This document shows, one piece after another, positions 62,489-64,000 of a stretch of 64,000 bases of DNA (positions are counted from its first letter, which is position 1; every line of letters starts with the position of its first letter). The DNA lies in the NCBI RefSeq assembly GCF_002760665.1, contig NZ_PDOB01000007.1, positions 87,405-151,404 of the forward strand. Reading direction: 5' to 3'. The position numbers were made by a program, and so were the translations under genes. Source of the stretch: Massilia psychrophila (GTDB taxonomy: Bacteria; Pseudomonadota; Gammaproteobacteria; Burkholderiales; Burkholderiaceae_D). A model generated the notes under the pieces. The model was given only the letters and a program-made list of their open reading frames with translations, had not been told where the DNA came from and searched no databases.

Positions 62489-63151
62489 ATGACCACGCAA
62501 CCCACTTTCGAACTGTATGCTTACTGGCGCACCTCGGCCACCTACCGGGTGCGCGTCGCCCTCAATCTGAAGGGGCTGACGGCGAACGAACGGATCGTCA
62601 ATATTGATGCCGGGGAGCAGCGCGAAGAGAAGTTTTTGAAAATTAACCCACTCGGCGCGATCCCCGCCCTGGTCGAGCTCGGGCATGCGCCGCTGACACA
62701 GTCGCTGGCGATCCTGGAATTTCTGGACGAATTCCAGCCAGCCCCGCCGTTGCTGCCGCAGGACCTGCACGGGCGCGCACGAGTTCGCTCAATCGCCGCG
62801 ATGCTCGCTGCCGATACGCATCCGCTGATCACGGGGCGCGTCAAAAAATATCTGACCGCCACCACCGGAATGGACGACACGGCCTGGCGGGCATGGCAAA
62901 TCCAGTGGTTTGGGACCGGCTTGGCCGCGCTCGAGCAACGTCTGGCCGCCGAGCCCCAGACAGGCGTGTTTTGTCATGGTGACACGCCGACGATGGCCGA
63001 TATCTGTTTGGCCAGTATCGTGGAGATGGTGAGGATTTTTAAGATCACGATCCCGGATACGCCGACGATCGACCGGATCATGGCAGCCTGCGATGCCCAT
63101 CCGGCGTTTGCCGCGGCTACGCCGAGTCGGCAGGCAGGCGCACCGGCCTGA
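62489..63151 (+). CDS. maiA: maleylacetoacetate isomerase-like glutathione S-transferase
   Basis: 220 residues. The thioredoxin-like N-terminal domain has YAYWRTSATYRVRVALNLKG, the zeta-class signature with the catalytic Ser/Thr cluster altered from SSCS/SxxWR, then INPLGAIPALV and LTQSLAILEFLDE (glutathione-binding). The C-terminal helical domain has HPLITGRVKKYL and GDTPTMADICLASIV. MaiA converts maleylacetoacetate to fumarylacetoacetate in tyrosine breakdown; without other hmg/fah genes here the pathway role is only probable. AAGGAAA precedes the ATG. Confidence 0.8.
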   Translation: MTTQPTFELYAYWRTSATYRVRVALNLKGLTANERIVNIDAGEQREEKFLKINPLGAIPALVELGHAPLTQSLAILEFLDEFQPAPPLLPQDLHGRARVRSIAAMLAADTHPLITGRVKKYLTATTGMDDTAWRAWQIQWFGTGLAALEQRLAAEPQTGVFCHGDTPTMADICLASIVEMVRIFKITIPDTPTIDRIMAACDAHPAFAAATPSRQAGAPA

Positions 63152-63531
63152 CGCGCAGGTCCGGAAGAGGCGCTCGTTTTCGCGCTGATCGAAAGTTGTT
63201 TTCGGGCCGTAAGGTAGCTCACGCCGCGCAGGTAGCTGGAATACGTTTCCTGCGCGGTAGGGGTGCTCGGTGTGGCTGGACCCAAAACCCGAAATTTATG
63301 GTAACTCTAGGAAAGGCTGTTCGGGACGCATCCTGTGAGATTTTGCGAAGTATCCCGTGAGATTCGACATCTCACCGTAGCGCCCATCTGGCGTCCCGAA
63401 GCCATTGCGACGCACATCACCCGTCACCCGTACGAACGTCCTGCTGAGGTTATAGTTGCCGTTATCGATATTCCTGGGTCGCGAGCGGACGTTTCGCCGG
63501 GTTTGAGACATCATTGACCTTTTGTCAAGGC
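63152..63531. other. intergenic gap of about 380 bp
   Basis: No gene or RNA is recognisable. Open frames are short and have low coding character. The stretch probably includes scars of the mobile-element activity seen at the right edge. Confidence 0.4.
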
Positions 63532-63873
63532 CTAGGCTTGGCCAAAAATTTGATTAAGCCCTTGCCGTCCGCTCAGGACGACAACGTTGTGAGACAACCG
63601 TTCGTGCAATACGTTTTTCCAGTCCTGGTCGAGCCAATGTGCGACCTCGTCAAAGCCAGCCGTAATACGTGCTAGCAGGTCATCGAGGGTGGTTGTTGCC
63701 TCCGTTGCGCTCGTAAATCCGAAACGATGTGCGTCGGCCAACACCGCGTCCCGAGAAATGTCGAAGCGACCCTGAGATAGCTGCATGTTAAGACGAACTG
63801 GCGTTTCCACCGGGTTAGGTACGACGTCAAAAGCCGGCGCGAGCCGCCAGCGGCGTTCCTCCGCGTTATAGAC
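63532..63873 (-). pseudogene. HipA-family toxin, C-terminal fragment
   Basis: The frame encodes RRWRLAPAFDVVPNPVETPV, LNMQLSQGRFDISRDAVLAD and FDEVAHWLDQDW, the end of a HipA-type serine/threonine kinase toxin. The N-terminal and catalytic parts are missing: upstream of about codon YNAEERRWR the frame passes into the end of an insertion element. The open frame to 63996 is a chance read-through into that element. Confidence 0.7.
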
Positions 63874-64000
63874 TGGGTATTCCGGACCAACGTGACCAGT
63901 GATTCCGGCATCGTGACCAGTCATTCCATTTGAACGTGACCGCTCATTCCGGGCGAACGTGACCGATTTCGGGGCTTTTCCGGAATCAGCGGTCACGATG
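63874..64000. mobile_element. end of an IS21-type insertion element (continues beyond window)
   Basis: Starting near TGGGTATTCCGG (63874), the sequence has repeated CGTGACC boxes at 63891, 63912, 63935 and 63958, spaced 21-23 bp, each followed by ATTCC- or ATTTCGG-like sequence, and an inverted GGTCACG at 63991. Multiple transposase-binding repeats at the termini are typical of IS21 family elements. No transposase is in view. It interrupts the HipA gene. Confidence 0.6.

Overview
The window is GC-rich bacterial chromosome. Gene content and protein style (VF530/DUF2132 and DUF4404 proteins, YgiQ, RdgC, GTP-dependent PEP carboxykinase, divergent uvrA/ssb, many GGDEF/HD-GYP and hybrid kinase proteins) suggest a betaproteobacterium of the Oxalobacteraceae (Massilia/Duganella-like). 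This is an inference from family recognition, not a database search.

Layout. 1-29.5 kb is mostly core or housekeeping: a YgiQ radical SAM protein, a membrane diguanylate cyclase, a two-gene ABC exporter, tRNA-Asp and tRNA-Val with a duplicated terminator block, a TonB-receptor remnant, SOS-controlled dinB, rdgC, an asparaginase-like protein, a 2-hydroxyacid dehydrogenase, pckG, uvrA, ssb, a hybrid histidine kinase, nudC, folE, a lone transposase-like domain, a Na+/H+ antiporter and a NERD-helicase.

29.6-51.0 kb is the most interesting part: a locus that appears dedicated to making, exporting and controlling a family of small peptides. It holds a cytosolic PPIase, a C39-peptidase ABC exporter carrying two cyclic-nucleotide-binding-like domains, a sigma-54 activator without a receiver domain, a PP2C phosphatase, seven short precursor genes (plus one decayed copy) that all have a 26-residue double-glycine-type leader, a PpkA-like membrane Ser/Thr kinase, two SUMF1-domain proteins, two DUF4399 proteins, an FHA-GAF-HD-GYP protein, and an operon of outer-membrane factor, double-FHA membrane protein and HlyD adaptor. 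The precursors form two operons. Each is preceded by a strong sigma-54 promoter and, about 118 bp further upstream, by the same 19-bp dyad, which is a candidate binding site for the locus activator. The phosphatase is last in one peptide operon. The picture is a type-I-like peptide secretion route governed by RpoN and Thr phosphorylation, with no type VI secretion structural genes in view.

51.3-58.0 kb is a defence-type island: remnants of a BPSL0067-like amidase effector joined to its STY0301-like neighbour, a truncated AbiEi-like antitoxin, and a complete four-gene Wadjet (JetABCD/MksFEBG) anti-plasmid operon. 58.2-64 kb carries a secreted S8 protease, an alpha/beta hydrolase, a second truncated hydrolase behind a TetR regulator, a maleylacetoacetate isomerase-like GST, and a HipA C-terminal fragment cut off by the end of an IS21-type element that runs off the window.

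Dispersed palindromes related to GGTCCCCGC...AGGACGACG occur between genes at about 7.86, 12.7, 16.0 and 45.1 kb.
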